Assembly: GCF_014652395.1 (NCBI RefSeq)
Contig: NZ_BMYS01000009.1
Span: 1-64,000, forward strand
DNA from: Advenella faeciporci
Lineage (GTDB): Bacteria > Pseudomonadota > Gammaproteobacteria > Burkholderiales > Burkholderiaceae_B
Direction: 5' to 3'
DNA: 64,000 nucleotides
How positions within the stretch are numbered: the first letter of the stretch is position 1; the number at the start of each line of letters is the position of its first letter. The notes beneath the pieces are model-generated. The model worked only from the letters and a program-made list of their open reading frames with translations, had not been told where the DNA came from and made no database searches. Below are positions 38,093-48,297 of the stretch, in pieces. Both the position numbers and the translations under genes were made by a program.

Positions 38093-38785
38093 ATGGCAGC
38101 ACGTATTTTCCTTTTAGCCGTTGGGGTTGTGGTAGGTGCAACCAGCAGTTATTACATTACCCAAAATGTCGTTCAGCGAAAAATGTTGGGCGTTGAAAAT
38201 GAACACATCGCCTCGCTTGTCGACAAGGTCAAACAGGGAGAATTGCAAATCCAGTCACTGCAGGGCAAACTGGATGCGGCCAACGCGCAAATGGTGATCG
38301 ACAAGAGCGCGATTGTTGAATTCAACCGACAGGTCTCAAAACTGCAGGACGAAATCAGCAGAAGCACCGAGGAGTTGCTGCGTTACGAGCAGCTGATTCC
38401 CTCTAAAAGCAATATGCACGTAAGTGTCAGGGAATTTGATGCTGTCAAGGAAGGGGCCCGGATCCGCTATAAGGTATTGCTGACACGTACCCAGAAACAA
38501 CCAGCCGTTTTCAGTGGCCGTTTGCACTTTGAGGCCAAGGGCAAAATGAATGGTAAGGCCACCACCGTGGTCCTTAAACCAGAGCCTGTCGTCAAGAGCG
38601 CTGAAAATGGCACACCTGCAACAGAAAAAGCGGGCAATGGTGCCCTGAATTTACAGTTCAGCAGAATCGAACTGGCGCAGGGTCTGCTGGTCATTCCCGA
38701 CGGTTTTATACCTGAAAGCGTAACCCTGAAAGTGGTGGAAGGTAAAAATACACGTGTGACGCGAACGTTAAAGCTCAAGTCTTAG
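38093..38785 (+). CDS. DUF6776-type membrane-anchored coiled-coil protein
   Basis: The 230-residue protein has an N-terminal membrane anchor (about 3-22), a long predicted coiled coil (about 35-110) and a C-terminal beta-rich domain (about 115-228). Function is unknown. The same position between argC and erpA is common in related Burkholderiales, but no role in either pathway is evident. Confidence 0.75.
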   Translation: MAARIFLLAVGVVVGATSSYYITQNVVQRKMLGVENEHIASLVDKVKQGELQIQSLQGKLDAANAQMVIDKSAIVEFNRQVSKLQDEISRSTEELLRYEQLIPSKSNMHVSVREFDAVKEGARIRYKVLLTRTQKQPAVFSGRLHFEAKGKMNGKATTVVLKPEPVVKSAENGTPATEKAGNGALNLQFSRIELAQGLLVIPDGFIPESVTLKVVEGKNTRVTRTLKLKS

Positions 38786-38868
38786 TTGGTTGTTATGTTA
38801 AAATAACTTTGTTATAGGCGTGTCTGCCTGTTTTATTAGGGTGACTGTATCTCACCAGGAGTAAGTAT

Positions 38869-39237
38869 ATGAGTAGCGTTTTAGAGTCAGTAGACTTGCA
38901 GGCTCCTCCAGTGCCATTGGTTTTCACCGATGCGGCTGCGGCTAAAGTCAAGGATTTGTTAATCGATGAAGGTAACCCCGACCTCAAGCTGCGCGTGTTT
39001 GTGCAGGGTGGTGGCTGTTCAGGATTCCAGTACGGCTTCACGTTTGATGAGGTCGTTAACGACGACGATACTGCTATCGATAAAGATGGCGTTCAGTTGT
39101 TGGTAGACCCCATGAGCTTCCAGTACCTGGTTGGTGCTGAAATTGATTACAAAGAAGATATCGAAGGCTCACAGTTTGTGATTCGTAACCCGAATGCCCA
39201 AACAACTTGTGGCTGTGGTTCTTCTTTTACGGTGTAA
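38869..39237 (+). CDS. erpA: Iron-sulfur cluster insertion protein ErpA
   Basis: A-type Fe-S carrier of 122 residues. Three cluster-binding cysteines are visible: one in [11 protein letters not shown] near 49 and two in CGCGSSF near 116-118. The length and the [10 protein letters not shown] segment fit ErpA rather than SufA. GGAG lies about eight bases before the ATG. It could supply clusters to NadA, encoded nearby, but that is speculation. Confidence 0.95.
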   Translation: MSSVLESVDLQAPPVPLVFTDAAAAKVKDLLIDEGNPDLKLRVFVQGGGCSGFQYGFTFDEVVNDDDTAIDKDGVQLLVDPMSFQYLVGAEIDYKEDIEGSQFVIRNPNAQTTCGCGSSFTV

Positions 39238-39300
39238 TGGCCGTAAACGGTAAGTGGTGCTTTATGTTCGCAAAGGCATAACACCAGGCAAGCCAAACCA

Positions 39301-39342
39301 AAACAGGTCCGTGTATAAAATAAAATACACGGACCTGTTTTT
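39301..39342. terminator. Strong bidirectional terminator between erpA and nadB
   Basis: A 17-base perfect inverted repeat (39301-39317 and 39326-39342) encloses an eight-base loop. It has A-runs on one side and T-runs on the other, so it serves both convergent genes. Confidence 0.93.
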
Positions 39343-39348
39343 TGTAAC

Positions 39349-40941
39349 TCAGGATAACAGCGGTGCCAGCACGGTAGGGATGGCGGCTTTTGCCGTGTCA
39401 GGGTAGTCGGTGGTGTAATGCAGGCCACGGCTTTCCTTGCGGGCCAGCCCGCATTGCAGCATCAGGCTGGCAACGTCCAGCATGCTTCCCAGTTCTATTT
39501 GATTCAGGCTGATGGCTTGTAGGCTAGTGCCTGAATGAAGTTGTGCTTTCCATGCATTCAGCTGCTGCAGGGCTGCCTGCATGCCGGCATGATTGCGTAC
39601 AATGCCAAAGCATTGGCTCATCAGTTGTCTTAGGCGGTTAGCGTCAAGGGCGCTGTCTTGTGCTGACTGCTTGCCATTGCCTGTCACCGGGTTAATGCAA
39701 ACGGTATTGTCATAAGTGGTTGGTGTTTCCCAAGGCAGATGGGCCGCAATGTTACGGGCAATATTCCTGCCGGTCACAATACACTCCAGCAAAGAGTTGC
39801 TGGCCAGCCGGTTGGCGCCATGCAGGCCGGTGTAAGCGGTTTCGCCGGCACAGTAAAGTCCCTTGATGTCAGTCTGCCCGTTCTGGTTAACCAGAACGCC
39901 GCCGCAGGTGTAATGTGCCGCCGGTGCCACCGGTATGGGGCGGGTGCTGATATCAAGACCATAAGACAGGCAGGTCTCATAAATCATGGGAAAATGATGC
40001 ATGATTTCCTGTTTGGGCATGTGGGAAATGTCCAGCAGTACATGGTTGCCGCCGCTCTTTTTGATTTCAGCTTCAATGGCACGGGCCACAATATCGCGTG
40101 GGGCCAGTTCGGCGCGGGAGTCATAATCGGGCATGAAGCGGCTGCCATCGGGCCTGCGTAACAGACCGCCTTCACCACGAACCGCTTCTGAAATCAGGAA
40201 GGTGGGGGCATTAGATAAGGTAAGTGCGGTTGGGTGAAACTGGATGAACTCCATATTGGCAACCCGGCAACCGGCACGCCATGCCATGGCAATGCCGTCA
40301 CCGGTGGCAACCACGGGGTTGGTGGTGTGGGTAAACAGTTGGCCGATACCGCCGGTTGCCAGCACAATATGCGGGGCAATAAAGGATTCCATCTTGCCGG
40401 ATTGCAGGTTCAGGGCGCTGACACCCTGGCATTCAACGTTCTCTGTGCGGGCATTGTTCAGCAGTAGTTCGCAAGAGGCGTAATGCTCGAAAACATGAAT
40501 GTTCGGGTGGCTGTCCAGCAGGGATTGCAGGGTATGCGTAATCACATGGCCGGTTTTGTCAGCGGCATGGGCTACCCGGCGGTGCGAGTGCCCGCCCTCC
40601 AGTGTCAGGTGTAGTTGCTGGCTGGTCGCGTCGCGGGTAAAGTCAACCGAATGACTGAGCAACCACCTGATGGCATCGGGTGAGTTTTCTATAATATGCG
40701 TGACCGCTTCCCTGTCGCACAGGCCGGCACCGGCAACCAGAGTGTCGTTAATGTGCCGCTCAAACGAATCAAACGGGTCCCACACGGCGGCAATCCCGCC
40801 TTGGGCCTTGTCGCTGGCGGTATTGATAAGTACGTCTTTGCTGAGTATGGCAATACGCTGGTTTTCTGCTAAAGACAGGGCAACAGACAGGCCAGCCAGC
40901 CCGCTGCCAATAATAATGCAATCGAAATGATGATTCATCAT
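39349..40941 (-). CDS. nadB: L-aspartate oxidase
   Basis: Flavoenzyme that makes iminoaspartate for de novo NAD synthesis. The 530-residue protein has the FAD dinucleotide motif IIGSGLAGLSVAL near 10, DKAQGGIAA near 46 and the active-site GGHSHRRVAHA near 116. HPTAL lies near 230 and CAGETAYTGLHGANRLASNS near 370. It follows nadA on the minus strand after 47 bases. nadC, often part of this operon, is not between or beside them. Confidence 0.96.
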   Translation of the reverse strand: MMNHHFDCIIIGSGLAGLSVALSLAENQRIAILSKDVLINTASDKAQGGIAAVWDPFDSFERHINDTLVAGAGLCDREAVTHIIENSPDAIRWLLSHSVDFTRDATSQQLHLTLEGGHSHRRVAHAADKTGHVITHTLQSLLDSHPNIHVFEHYASCELLLNNARTENVECQGVSALNLQSGKMESFIAPHIVLATGGIGQLFTHTTNPVVATGDGIAMAWRAGCRVANMEFIQFHPTALTLSNAPTFLISEAVRGEGGLLRRPDGSRFMPDYDSRAELAPRDIVARAIEAEIKKSGGNHVLLDISHMPKQEIMHHFPMIYETCLSYGLDISTRPIPVAPAAHYTCGGVLVNQNGQTDIKGLYCAGETAYTGLHGANRLASNSLLECIVTGRNIARNIAAHLPWETPTTYDNTVCINPVTGNGKQSAQDSALDANRLRQLMSQCFGIVRNHAGMQAALQQLNAWKAQLHSGTSLQAISLNQIELGSMLDVASLMLQCGLARKESRGLHYTTDYPDTAKAAIPTVLAPLLS

Positions 40942-40988
40942 ATGTTCCGGGAAATGTCGTCCTTTAGTACGGGGAGGACATCAAAGAC

Positions 40989-42179
40989 TCAGGCGGCTCC
41001 GATGTTTTCAAACAATTTCATGTCTTCCAGCAAGTCGCCACTGGCCCGTACCGATTTTTTATGCGTTTCTGCAAAGGCCAGCATGCGGTCAAGTGGCTGG
41101 CGTGCGCGTTTGGCCAAGGTTTCATCAAGCGTGATTTCTCCGCTACCGCTTGTTAAGCATTGTTTGATGCCGGCCAGTCCGTTCATGGCCATCCAGGGGC
41201 AAAAAGCACAGCTTTTGCAGGTGGCGCTATTGCCTGAAGTGGGGGCTGAAATAAAGATTTTGCCAGGAGCCCTTTTTTGCATTTCGTGCATAATGCCGGC
41301 ATCGGTGGCCACAATGAATGTTTGGGCCGGCAAATCAACCGCTGCCTGAATCAGCTTGCTGGTAGAGCCGGTGACATCGGCCAGTGCCGCCACGCCTGCC
41401 GGTGATTCGGGGTGCACCAGTACTTTGGCATCAGGGTATTGTTTTTTCAGGCTGGCCAGTTCGGCTGCCTTGAATTCATTATGAACCAGGCAGGAGCCTT
41501 GCCATAACAGCATGTCGGCACCCGTATTGTTTTGAATGTATTGGCCAAGGTGACGATCGGGGCCCCAGATGATTTTTTCACCTTTTTCATGCAGGTAAGT
41601 CACGATTTCCAGGGCAATTGAAGAGGTGACCACCCAATCGGCACGCGCTTTTACTTCGGCGCTGGTGTTGGCGTAGACGACCACGGTCCGGTCGGGATGG
41701 GCATCACAGAAGGCACTGAACTGGTCGGCAGGGCAGCCCAGGTCCAGCGAGCATTCAGCCTCGAGGGTTGGCATCAGCACGGTTTTTTCAGGGCTAAGCA
41801 TTTTGGCGGTTTCACCCATGAAGCGAACCCCGGCCACAATCAGGGTAGAGGCTTCATGGTCGCGGCCAAAACGTGCCATTTCAAGCGAGTCACCCACGCA
41901 GCCATTGGTTTCAAGCGCCAGATCCTGCAAAACGGGGTCAACATAATAATGGGCCACCAGCACGGCATTCCTGCTTTGCATGAGTTGCTTTATTTCCTGG
42001 ATGTATAGCTGTTCCTGTTCGCTTGACAGGGGGGCGGGTATCTTGGCCCAGGCTTTGCCTACTGCTTGGGCATCGGCGCTTTCCGGAAGGATTGACGTCA
42101 TGCAGGCTTGCCCGTTAAGACTGGCGCTGTGCAATAAGGGTTGATCAAATTCAAAAGCTTTCTGTTCTGTGTGTCCCAT
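40989..42179 (-). CDS. nadA: Quinolinate synthase A
   Basis: [4Fe-4S] enzyme that condenses iminoaspartate with DHAP to quinolinate. The 396-residue protein shows [14 protein letters not shown] near 75, the [10 protein letters not shown] segment near 97 and the cysteine-rich [14 protein letters not shown] near 318. The N terminus is about 40 residues longer than the core enzyme, and an ATG 26 codons in is an alternative start. It is the first gene of nadAB, divergent from a NadQ-like regulator. Confidence 0.95.
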   Translation of the reverse strand: MGHTEQKAFEFDQPLLHSASLNGQACMTSILPESADAQAVGKAWAKIPAPLSSEQEQLYIQEIKQLMQSRNAVLVAHYYVDPVLQDLALETNGCVGDSLEMARFGRDHEASTLIVAGVRFMGETAKMLSPEKTVLMPTLEAECSLDLGCPADQFSAFCDAHPDRTVVVYANTSAEVKARADWVVTSSIALEIVTYLHEKGEKIIWGPDRHLGQYIQNNTGADMLLWQGSCLVHNEFKAAELASLKKQYPDAKVLVHPESPAGVAALADVTGSTSKLIQAAVDLPAQTFIVATDAGIMHEMQKRAPGKIFISAPTSGNSATCKSCAFCPWMAMNGLAGIKQCLTSGSGEITLDETLAKRARQPLDRMLAFAETHKKSVRASGDLLEDMKLFENIGAA

Positions 42180-42212
42180 GGTTTTTCAACTGGTATTTTT
42201 TAAAAAATTAAA

Positions 42213-42233
42213 TTATGCTCCTTGTGAGCATAA
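42213..42233. promoter_or_regulatory. Perfect palindrome between nadA and its presumed regulator, candidate operator
   Basis: TTATGCTC (42213-42220) and GAGCATAA (42226-42233) are perfect reverse complements with a five-base spacer. The site is centred in the 92 bases between the divergent nadA and NadQ/NrtR-like genes. A dimeric winged-helix repressor site covering both promoters is the simplest reading. Confidence 0.65.
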
Positions 42234-42271
42234 AAGGCAAAACATTTTTTATGAATGGACGTTAAGTTGTC

Positions 42272-43303
42272 ATGGCCGCTGTTGCAAATAGTTTTGCCCG
42301 GCTAGGCACTTCCATATACAATGCCTATGCCAATATCCAATCACCAATAGCCATCAAAATGTCGGCATCAGATACCTCTCCCAGTCAGAACGAGGGCGCC
42401 AGTGAGCTGGTTGCCGTTTTAATTGCCATTACCCGATTCTCCGCCCGTGTCTTGACGGTACTGGATGGCCAGTCCCTGCCTTTTGGAGCCTTGTCGCCGG
42501 TTCACCGTTCTTTGCAGTCGGGAGTTCGGCAGTGGGTAAAAACCCAAACCAGGCAGCCAATGGGCTATGTCGAGCAGCTGTATACGTTTGTAGACACTAC
42601 CCGAACCCGTTTATCAGGGCACCCGGTGCTGTATGTCAGTTATCTGGGGCTGGTCAAGGAAACTGATGAAAGCCAGCTTGAAGCGCATGCCAGCTGGCAA
42701 GACTGGTACTATTATTTTCCCTGGGAGGATCACCGGCAGGGGCTGGTTCCCTGGGTGATGCAAACACTCTTGCCGTCATTGCAGGATTGGGTCCATCAGG
42801 AAAGTGACCCCAATGTCCGCATGAACCGGCAACGCCGGGTGGATATGTGCTGGGGCCTGAACGGATTTGACTGGGTGGAAGAGCATGTGCTGCTGCGTTA
42901 TGAACTCATGTATGAAGCCGGACTGATTCCCGAGGCGCCCAATTATGCAAGTATTGGACTGGGAGCTGGCGAAATCGGGGTTCCGATGCAGCGGGATCAT
43001 CGCCGTGTGCTGGCTACGGCCATGTCACGGCTGCGGGCAAAAATCAAATACCGTCCTGTTATTGCCGAACTGATGCCGGCAGAATTCACCCTGTTTCAAC
43101 TGCAAAAAAGCATAGAAGGGCTGGCTGGCGTGGAACTGCACAAGCAGAACTTCCGTCGCATGATACAGCATCAGGATCTGGTGGAAGAGACGGGCAAAAT
43201 GACCGCCCAGGACCGTGGCCGGCCGGCGCGGCTGTATAAATTTAAAGATCATGTTTTGCTGGAAAACATTCTGGCGGGCAGCAAGTTGCCGCAAATAAAA
43301 TAA
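42272..43303 (+). CDS. NrtR/NadQ-like transcriptional regulator of NAD synthesis (Nudix-derived domain plus winged helix)
   Basis: The C-terminal ~100 residues (DHRRVLATAMSRLRAKIKY, ELMPAEFTLFQLQ, LHKQNFRRMI, GRPARLYKF) match the winged-helix domain of NrtR and NadQ regulators. The N-terminal part (about 50-230) corresponds in place to their Nudix-like ligand domain. It lacks a recognisable Nudix box, so it should sense a ligand and not hydrolyse one. Its divergent position to nadA across a perfect palindrome supports control of nadAB and itself. The start is uncertain: ATG 42272 gives 343 residues and ATG 42359 gives 314. The exact subfamily needs a profile search. Confidence 0.75.
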   Translation: MAAVANSFARLGTSIYNAYANIQSPIAIKMSASDTSPSQNEGASELVAVLIAITRFSARVLTVLDGQSLPFGALSPVHRSLQSGVRQWVKTQTRQPMGYVEQLYTFVDTTRTRLSGHPVLYVSYLGLVKETDESQLEAHASWQDWYYYFPWEDHRQGLVPWVMQTLLPSLQDWVHQESDPNVRMNRQRRVDMCWGLNGFDWVEEHVLLRYELMYEAGLIPEAPNYASIGLGAGEIGVPMQRDHRRVLATAMSRLRAKIKYRPVIAELMPAEFTLFQLQKSIEGLAGVELHKQNFRRMIQHQDLVEETGKMTAQDRGRPARLYKFKDHVLLENILAGSKLPQIK

Positions 43304-43317
43304 GGGTTTTTGAACGC

Positions 43318-44433
43318 TCAGGCCGGGTAATAACAGCCAAGAATGGTTTTGCGCCGGGCACCGCTGACTGAAGGCGTGCCGGCGGGAATCCGGTTGCAAT
43401 GGGCCCAGGCCAGCCAGGCAAAAGCCAGGGCTTCCATGGATTGGCTGGCTATGCCGTAATCTTCACAGCGATTGACCGCAAGGCCGGTACGCAGGCCAAT
43501 TTCCCGCAGCAAGGGGGCATTCAGGGCGCCACCGCCACAGGTGATGATTTCCCGTGTTTCAGGGGCATATGCCTGAATGGCACTGGCAATGGTTTGGGCG
43601 GTTAGCGCACGCAGGCTGGCCTGGATGTCAGGGGCGCTGATGTTTTGTCTGAAGCCGGCAAGCAGGGTGTCCAGCCAGTTCGGGTTAAACAGGTCCCGGC
43701 CGGTTGATTTGGGCGGAGGCAGCGCAAACCAGGGCTCGGCTTTCAGCAAGTAATTCAGTAGCGCCTCATTCACCGTACCACTGGCGCCCCATTGACCATC
43801 TTTGTCGTAGTCGTTGCCGGTATGGCGCTGACACCATAAATCCATCAGGACATTGGCCGGGCCGGTATCAAACCCGGTCACTTCTTTTTCAGGGTGCAAA
43901 ATACTGATATTGGCCATGCCGCCCAGGTTCAATACGGTAACGGGCCGATCAGCGTTAAACATGGCTTTGTGGAACGCGGGGACCAATGGTGCTCCCTGGC
44001 CACCGGCGGCAATGTCCTTGCTGCGAAAGTCGGCCACCACCGCAATGTGTGCCAGTTCACTTAACAAGGCGGGTGCATTCAGTTGCAGGGTGTAGCCCAG
44101 TTCGGGACGATGGCGCACCGTTTGCCCGTGGGCGCCAATGGCCGTGATGTGTTCCGGCGCCAGGTGCGCCTGTTCCAGTAACTGTTGGCAAACCCTGGCA
44201 TATAAATGCGCCAGCTCATTGGCCGCCAGACATGATTTTTCCAGTTCATTGTGCATGGGCGCATTCAGCTCAAGAAAAAGCTGTCTTAACGAAGCCGGCA
44301 TGGGCAGGCTGGCCTGGGCAAGAATACGGGGGCGTTGTGCGGGCGAAAAGGCGGCAATGACCCCATCAGCGCCATCGGTGCTGGTGCCGGACATAAGCCC
44401 GATGAAATATTGAGTATCCAGTATGGCAGGCAT
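43318..44433 (-). CDS. anmK: Anhydro-N-acetylmuramic acid kinase
   Basis: Phosphorylates and opens 1,6-anhydroMurNAc during murein recycling. The 371-residue protein has the family start YFIGLMSGTSTDGADGV near 7-23, GAHGQTVRHRP near 93, NLGGMANISIL near 160 and FDTGPANVLMDLW near 181. A late CGGGALN lies near 300. The ATG at 44433 is used since the 42 codons before it do not resemble the family. It is divergent from tyrS, a frequent arrangement in Burkholderiales. Confidence 0.94.
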   Translation of the reverse strand: MPAILDTQYFIGLMSGTSTDGADGVIAAFSPAQRPRILAQASLPMPASLRQLFLELNAPMHNELEKSCLAANELAHLYARVCQQLLEQAHLAPEHITAIGAHGQTVRHRPELGYTLQLNAPALLSELAHIAVVADFRSKDIAAGGQGAPLVPAFHKAMFNADRPVTVLNLGGMANISILHPEKEVTGFDTGPANVLMDLWCQRHTGNDYDKDGQWGASGTVNEALLNYLLKAEPWFALPPPKSTGRDLFNPNWLDTLLAGFRQNISAPDIQASLRALTAQTIASAIQAYAPETREIITCGGGALNAPLLREIGLRTGLAVNRCEDYGIASQSMEALAFAWLAWAHCNRIPAGTPSVSGARRKTILGCYYPA

Positions 44434-44573
44434 ATGCAATCTGAATTTGGATAAAAAGGTATAATTTAGCACTGAATCGCAGGAAAAAAGCGATAATAGC
44501 AGGTCTACCTGATTATCATCCCGGTTACATTTTGTCTCTGGGATGTTTATGTTTTGCATTGGATAAAGTTTTT

Positions 44574-45800
44574 ATGTCATCTTCCGAATCACCTGTTTCT
44601 CCAGAAGTCCAACATGACTTGCGTATTGTCTTGCGCGGGTGCGATGAACTGCTGGTCGAGTCAGAGTTTGCCAAAAAGTTGCAAAAGAGCCGTGACACCA
44701 ATACGCCCTTGCGTATTAAACTGGGGCTGGATCCAACCGCTCCCGACATTCACCTGGGTCATACCGTTGTCCTGAATAAAATGCGTCAGTTGCAAGACCT
44801 TGGGCACAAAGTCATTTTCCTGATTGGCAACTTCACCTCCATGATTGGTGATCCCAGTGGCCGCAATGCAACCCGCCCGCCACTTACCAAAGAACAGGTC
44901 GAAGAAAACGCAAAAACCTATTACGAACAGGCCAGCATGGTGCTGGACCCTGAACGTACCGAAATCCGCTACAACGCCGATTGGTGCGAACAGTTGGGTG
45001 CAAGCGGTATTATCCAGCTGGCTTCACGCTATACTGTAGCCCGCATGATGGAACGTGATGACTTTACCAAGCGTTTCAAGGGCGGCGTGCCCATTGCGGT
45101 TCACGAGTTTTTATACCCATTGCTGCAAGGCTACGATTCTGTCGTGCTCAAGTCCGACCTGGAACTGGGCGGTACCGACCAGAAATTTAACCTGCTGGTG
45201 GGGCGCGAATTGCAAAAAGAATATGGTCAAGAGCCGCAATGCGTGCTGACCATGCCCTTGCTGGTGGGTCTTGATGGCGTCGATAAAATGTCCAAATCCA
45301 AGAACAATTACATTGGCATCACCGAAGCGCCCGACTCCATGTTTGGCAAGCTCATGTCCATTTCAGACACGCTTATGTGGAGCTATTACGAGCTGCTTTC
45401 TTTCCTTTCACTGGAAGAAATTGCCGGTCTTAAAAAGCAAACCGAGGAAGGGCGCAACCCGCGTGACATCAAAGTGATGCTGGCCCAGGAAATCATTACC
45501 CGCTTCCATTCGGCCAAAGCGGCCCAGGAAGCCCTGGCCAATTTTGAGGCCCGTTTCCGTGATGGTGCCATCCCTGATGATATGCCTGAAATCCAGCTGC
45601 CGGGTGCCCCATTGGGTATTGTCAAGGTGCTCAGGGAATCGGGTCTGTCCAGTTCCGGTTCCGAAGCCCAGCGCAATATCGAGCAGGGTGGTGTACGGGT
45701 TGATGGCCAGCGGGTTGAAGATAAATCCCTGCAGCTTGATGCAGGTACTTATGTCGTACAGGTAGGCAAACGCAAATTTGCCCGCATTACGGTCAATTAA
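44574..45800 (+). CDS. tyrS: Tyrosyl-tRNA synthetase
   Basis: The 408-residue class I synthetase of the TyrRS-II type has the HIGH-type motif in [14 protein letters not shown] near 48-61, the KMSKSKNN loop near 238 and a C-terminal S4 RNA-binding domain (about 340-405). The ATG at 44574 fits the family N terminus. An upstream in-frame start at 44532 is not supported. Confidence 0.96.
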   Translation: MSSSESPVSPEVQHDLRIVLRGCDELLVESEFAKKLQKSRDTNTPLRIKLGLDPTAPDIHLGHTVVLNKMRQLQDLGHKVIFLIGNFTSMIGDPSGRNATRPPLTKEQVEENAKTYYEQASMVLDPERTEIRYNADWCEQLGASGIIQLASRYTVARMMERDDFTKRFKGGVPIAVHEFLYPLLQGYDSVVLKSDLELGGTDQKFNLLVGRELQKEYGQEPQCVLTMPLLVGLDGVDKMSKSKNNYIGITEAPDSMFGKLMSISDTLMWSYYELLSFLSLEEIAGLKKQTEEGRNPRDIKVMLAQEIITRFHSAKAAQEALANFEARFRDGAIPDDMPEIQLPGAPLGIVKVLRESGLSSSGSEAQRNIEQGGVRVDGQRVEDKSLQLDAGTYVVQVGKRKFARITVN

Positions 45801-45841
45801 TTGTATTCCATCTATTAACATCAGGTTTTATTGGGGGATCT

Positions 45842-46471
45842 ATGAAATTACTCAGTCAGTCAATCGTCAACGGCCAGGTCATACACCCACGTTATGCTTT
45901 TGGCAAACAGGATGCGGTGGCACATATTGCACTGTCCGATAATCTGAATCCGCACTTCTCTTGGGAAGATGCGCCCGAAGGCACCCGGTCTTTTGTATTG
46001 ATTTGCCGTGACCCGGACGCTCCCAGCAAACCTGATGATGTCAACCAGGAAGACCGTGAGGTACCGGCCGATTTGCCCCGTGCCAATTTCTATCACTGGG
46101 TGCTGGTTGATATTCCTGCCAGTGTCACAGCCATTGAAGAAGGCGAGTTCTCCAAAGAGGTCACGCCCAAGGGCAAGAACGGCCCAATGGCACCACGCAA
46201 CATGCGCCAGGGAATTAATGACTACACCGCCTGGTTCGCCAGCGACCACGACATGAAAGGCGATTACTACGGCTATGATGGCCCATGTCCCCCTTTCAAT
46301 GATGCGCTGGCCCATCGTTATGAATTCACGCTTTATGCCCTTGATATAGAAACGGTTCCCCTGGAAGGCCGGTTTAGCGCCGAAGATGTCCTTAAAGTCA
46401 TCAATACGCATATATTGGCCAGCGACAGCATTACCGGGCTGTATACACTTAATCCTAAAGTGACCATTTAA
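45842..46471 (+). CDS. YbhB/YbcL-type phosphatidylethanolamine-binding protein
   Basis: The 209-residue Raf-kinase-inhibitor-like protein has the ligand-pocket motif RDPDAPSKP near 53-61, [10 protein letters not shown] near 80 and [11 protein letters not shown] near 140, with [11 protein letters not shown] following. No signal peptide is visible. The function of bacterial PEBP proteins is not settled. GGGGA lies before the ATG. Confidence 0.9.
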   Translation: MKLLSQSIVNGQVIHPRYAFGKQDAVAHIALSDNLNPHFSWEDAPEGTRSFVLICRDPDAPSKPDDVNQEDREVPADLPRANFYHWVLVDIPASVTAIEEGEFSKEVTPKGKNGPMAPRNMRQGINDYTAWFASDHDMKGDYYGYDGPCPPFNDALAHRYEFTLYALDIETVPLEGRFSAEDVLKVINTHILASDSITGLYTLNPKVTI

Positions 46472-46503
46472 CTTTTTTGCTTTTTATAAATTTAGGAAAA
46501 CAC

Positions 46504-47748
46504 ATGTTTGATCGTTCCCTTACCCTGGACAAAGTAGACCCCGAATTGTGGGCGGCCATCCAGAAAGAAAATGTACGTCAGGAACAGCATATTGAGCTGA
46601 TTGCCTCTGAAAACTATACCAGTCCTGCCGTTATGCAGGCACAGGGCACACAGCTTACCAACAAGTATGCCGAAGGTTACCCAGGCAAGCGTTACTACGG
46701 CGGTTGCGAGTTTGTGGACATTGCCGAGCAACTGGCCATTGACCGCCTGAAAGAACTGTTTGGTGCCGAAGCCGCCAACGTTCAGCCCAACTCTGGTTCA
46801 CAAGCCAACCAAGGTGTTTACATGGCAGTCCTGAAACCGGGTGATACCGTTCTGGGTATGAGCCTGGCCGAAGGTGGTCACCTTACGCACGGTGCTTCAG
46901 TTAATGCTTCGGGCAAACTGTACAACTTTATTCCTTATGGTCTGGATGCAAATGAAGAGCTGGACTACGCACAGGTAGAGCAGCTGGCCAAAGAACACAA
47001 GCCCAAATTGATTGTGGCTGGTGCTTCTGCTTACTCATTGCGTATCGACTTCGAGCGTATGGCTAAAATTGCCCATGATAATGGTGCTCTGTTCATGGTT
47101 GACATTGCTCACTATGCAGGTCTGGTTGCAGGCGGCCAGTACCCCAACCCTGTGCCACATGCCGATTTTGTCACGTCCACGACCCACAAATCACTGCGTG
47201 GCCCACGTGGCGGCGTCATCATGATGAAAGCCGAACATGAAAAAGCCATCAATTCAGCGATCTTCCCCGGCATCCAGGGCGGTCCGTTAATGCATGTGAT
47301 TGCCGGCAAGGCGGTTGCCTTCAAAGAAGCCCTGGCGCCCGAGTTCAAGGATTATGCCAAACAGGTTGCCCTGAATGCCAAAGTGCTGGCCGAAACCCTG
47401 GTTAAACGCGGTTTGCGGATTGTGTCCGGCCGTACCGAAAGCCACGTCATGCTGGTAGACCTGCGTGCCAAGGGCATTACCGGTAAAGAAGCCGAAGCCG
47501 TTCTGGGTGATGCACATATCACGGTCAACAAAAACGCGATTCCGAATGATCCTGAAAAACCATTCGTGACCAGCGGTATCCGTTTGGGTACACCGGCCAT
47601 GACCACACGCGGTTTTACCGAAAAAGAAGCCGAGCTGACGGCCAATCTGATTGCCGACGTCCTGGACAACCCACGTGATGCAGACAATATTGCAGCGGTC
47701 CGTGAAAAGGTCAATCAATTAACCGCACAGTTCCCGGTTTACAAATAA
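46504..47748 (+). CDS. glyA: Serine hydroxymethyltransferase
   Basis: PLP enzyme that interconverts serine and glycine and supplies one-carbon units. The 414-residue protein has [13 protein letters not shown] near 33, [14 protein letters not shown] near 53, [10 protein letters not shown] near 92 and [12 protein letters not shown] near 200. The PLP lysine lies in [14 protein letters not shown] near 228. GGA precedes the ATG at 46504. A longer frame from 46477 is not supported. Confidence 0.98.
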   Translation: MFDRSLTLDKVDPELWAAIQKENVRQEQHIELIASENYTSPAVMQAQGTQLTNKYAEGYPGKRYYGGCEFVDIAEQLAIDRLKELFGAEAANVQPNSGSQANQGVYMAVLKPGDTVLGMSLAEGGHLTHGASVNASGKLYNFIPYGLDANEELDYAQVEQLAKEHKPKLIVAGASAYSLRIDFERMAKIAHDNGALFMVDIAHYAGLVAGGQYPNPVPHADFVTSTTHKSLRGPRGGVIMMKAEHEKAINSAIFPGIQGGPLMHVIAGKAVAFKEALAPEFKDYAKQVALNAKVLAETLVKRGLRIVSGRTESHVMLVDLRAKGITGKEAEAVLGDAHITVNKNAIPNDPEKPFVTSGIRLGTPAMTTRGFTEKEAELTANLIADVLDNPRDADNIAAVREKVNQLTAQFPVYK

Positions 47749-47763
47749 TTAGCTGACCAGCAG

Positions 47764-47785
47764 CGCCTGCTCCGGCAGGCGTTTT
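47764..47785 (+). terminator. Terminator between glyA and nrdR
   Basis: CGCCTGC and GCAGGCG form a seven-base stem with a TCCG loop followed by TTTT, 16 bases after the glyA stop. It may be leaky, given that nrdR starts only 20 bases later. Confidence 0.75.
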
Positions 47786-47804
47786 ACTTTAAGGTTTCTT
47801 TCAG

Positions 47805-48284
47805 ATGAAATGTCCGTTCTGTGCTCACTCTGAAACCCAGGTGGTGGATTCCCGGGTTTCCGAAGACGGTGATACCATACGCCGACGCCGTCGCTGCCTG
47901 GATTGTGACCGGCGTTTTACCACGTATGAGCGGGTTGAGCTGTCCATGCCAACCATCGTCAAAAGAAACGGAACGCGCGTGGAGTTTGATATTAAAAAAC
48001 TGCATGCCAGCCTTAAGCTGGCCTTGCGTAAACGGCCGGTATCCACCGAAGCCCTTGAGGCCGCGGTGGCCCGCATTCAGGAGGCCTTGCTGAACACGCC
48101 AGGCAAGGAAGTCTCTACCGGACACATTGGTGAGTTGGTGATGAATGAACTCAAGCAACTGGATCAGGTGGCCTATGTGCGTTTTGCCTCGGTTTATAAA
48201 AGCTTTGAAGATATTGGCGAGTTTGTGAAGGCTATTCAGGAAATGCAGGTGCCGGTAAACGCCAGCAAGCTGGAAAAGAAATAG
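47805..48284 (+). CDS. nrdR: Transcriptional repressor NrdR
   Basis: Nucleotide-sensing repressor of ribonucleotide reductase genes. The 159-residue protein has a zinc ribbon ([11 protein letters not shown] with [12 protein letters not shown]) and the [17 protein letters not shown] region. An ATP-cone domain (about 49-140) starts [11 protein letters not shown]. It precedes ribD by 13 bases, the usual nrdR-rib linkage. Confidence 0.97.
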   Translation: MKCPFCAHSETQVVDSRVSEDGDTIRRRRRCLDCDRRFTTYERVELSMPTIVKRNGTRVEFDIKKLHASLKLALRKRPVSTEALEAAVARIQEALLNTPGKEVSTGHIGELVMNELKQLDQVAYVRFASVYKSFEDIGEFVKAIQEMQVPVNASKLEKK

Positions 48285-48297
48285 GAAAGAATCTGTT

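Noticed and set aside
44434-44559. 42-codon N-terminal extension of anmK
   Set aside because: The added residues do not fit the family, and the conserved start follows the ATG at 44433. The stretch is better read as the anmK-tyrS control region.
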